A stretch of DNA of 64,000 nt from Azoarcus sp. Aa7 (GTDB taxonomy: Bacteria > Pseudomonadota > Gammaproteobacteria > Burkholderiales > Rhodocyclaceae), in NCBI RefSeq assembly GCF_014822185.1, contig NZ_QVLR01000019.1, forward strand, positions 1-64,000, in the 5' to 3' direction. The translations under genes and the position numbers were made by a program. The notes under the pieces were generated by a model. That model was not told the origin of the DNA. It saw only the letters and a list, made by a program, of their open reading frames with translations, and searched no databases. How positions within the stretch are numbered: the first letter of the stretch is position 1; each line of letters begins with the position of its first letter. Positions 63,530-64,000 of the stretch are shown piece by piece.

Positions 63530-64000
63530 TCAGCCGGGCAGCGACGGATTCAGCGTGCAGGTGCCGGTGAGCTTCGCCTCGGCGAGCACGTGGCCGGCGA
63601 TCGCGTTGCGCACCTGGGCCCCGCCGAACTGGCCGTCGAGGCTGCAGCATTCCTTGTCCAGCGCGTACAGCGTGAACACGTAGCGGTGCACGAGTTCGTC
63701 GTTCCACGGCGGGCAGGGGCCGTCGTAGCCATGGTAGTTCCCGCGCATCGTTTCGTCCGCGGCAAACCACGCCGTGTAATCGTTGATGCCCTGACGCGAG
63801 CCGAGCGGCCCTTCCGGCCCGTTCTTCCCGCCCGGCGTCACGCCATCCGAAAAGCTGCCGGCGGCGATTTCCCGCAGGTCCGCCGGCAGGTCGATGACGA
63901 CCCAATGGAAGAAATCCACGCGCGGCAGGCTCGCCGGCACGACGCGCCCTTCCTGATTGACGTCGTCCCCCTTGCTCGGCACGTCCGGGTCGTGACAGAT
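63530..64000 (-). CDS. YbhB/YbcL (PEBP) family protein, N-terminus outside window
   Basis: At least 156 residues; the frame continues past the window edge. CHDPDVPSKGDDVNQEGRVV, VDFFHWVVIDLPADLREI and NYHGYDGPCPPWNDELVHRYVFTLYALD are PEBP ligand-pocket motifs. Bacterial members of this Raf-kinase-inhibitor-like family have no firm function. Convergent with ggt, 39 bp between stops. Confidence 0.9.
   Translation of the reverse strand: MCHDPDVPSKGDDVNQEGRVVPASLPRVDFFHWVVIDLPADLREIAAGSFSDGVTPGGKNGPEGPLGSRQGINDYTAWFAADETMRGNYHGYDGPCPPWNDELVHRYVFTLYALDKECCSLDGQFGGAQVRNAIAGHVLAEAKLTGTCTLNPSLPG

Overview
The window is GC-rich chromosomal DNA from a Gram-negative bacterium. Gene content and order (xseA–exbB–exbD–lpxK–Trm112-like–kdsB–adk–pfp; flhDC–motAB with a che cluster; a complete hut operon; isovaleryl-CoA dehydrogenase with methylcrotonyl-CoA carboxylase) point to a betaproteobacterium. 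I infer Rhodocyclales (Azoarcus/Aromatoleum/Thauera type), but no rRNA or other taxonomic marker is present. No tRNA, rRNA or CRISPR array was seen.

Region by region. 1-159 is the right end of an IS66-family element that cuts into the 3' end of a di-heme cytochrome c gene (113-1078, minus). A VOC-fold protein follows. 1942-8321 is a histidine-utilisation locus: hutC, then the operon hutI-hutG-hutU-hutH, with candidate HutC operators upstream of hutI. 8697-10341 is a divergent Lrp-type regulator/ornithine cyclodeaminase pair. 10386-13107 holds a GcvA-type LysR gene, a 62-aa ORF and a DUF3422 membrane protein. 13159-19542 (all minus) is an apparent catabolic set: M20 amidohydrolase, amidase-signature amidase, porin, MHS-type transporter and LysR regulator. 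19699-30333 is an AraC-type regulator diverging from an acyl-CoA operon (ivd, MCC beta, MCC alpha, acyl-CoA ligase, GST, acetoacetyl-CoA synthetase) that fits leucine/isovalerate breakdown. Two extragenic palindromic elements flank genes here, one carrying five 18-bp tandem units. 30517-34597 holds guanine deaminase, a zinc-ribbon Nudix hydrolase and an HDOD-REC-GGDEF signalling protein.

34774-45052 is a motility and chemotaxis block: flhD, flhC, motA, motB, cheR, a receiver-less cheB, two cheV genes, cheY, cheZ and cheA. It contains two matching FliA-type promoter candidates. 45147-53937 (minus) contains transaldolase, a TruC-like pseudouridine synthase, cysteine synthase, and the sulfate-uptake genes sbp, cysT, cysW, cysA with cysB; a small alpha/beta hydrolase sits between sbp and cysT. 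54112-56214 holds Fe-superoxide dismutase and xseA. An AT-rich intergenic region with a DnaA box inside a 13-bp inverted repeat separates xseA from exbB-exbD-lpxK-Trm112-kdsB-adk-pfp (lipid A/Kdo supply, TonB-type energisation, nucleotide and glycolytic enzymes). The window ends with gamma-glutamyltransferase and a partial PEBP/YbhB-family gene.

Most of the window is well-known biology. The items most worth a second look are the DnaA-box inverted repeat, the tandem-repeat extragenic element, the IS66 truncation, the receiver-less CheB, and the duplicated docking-like motif in CheZ. I did not find a clearly new multi-gene system.
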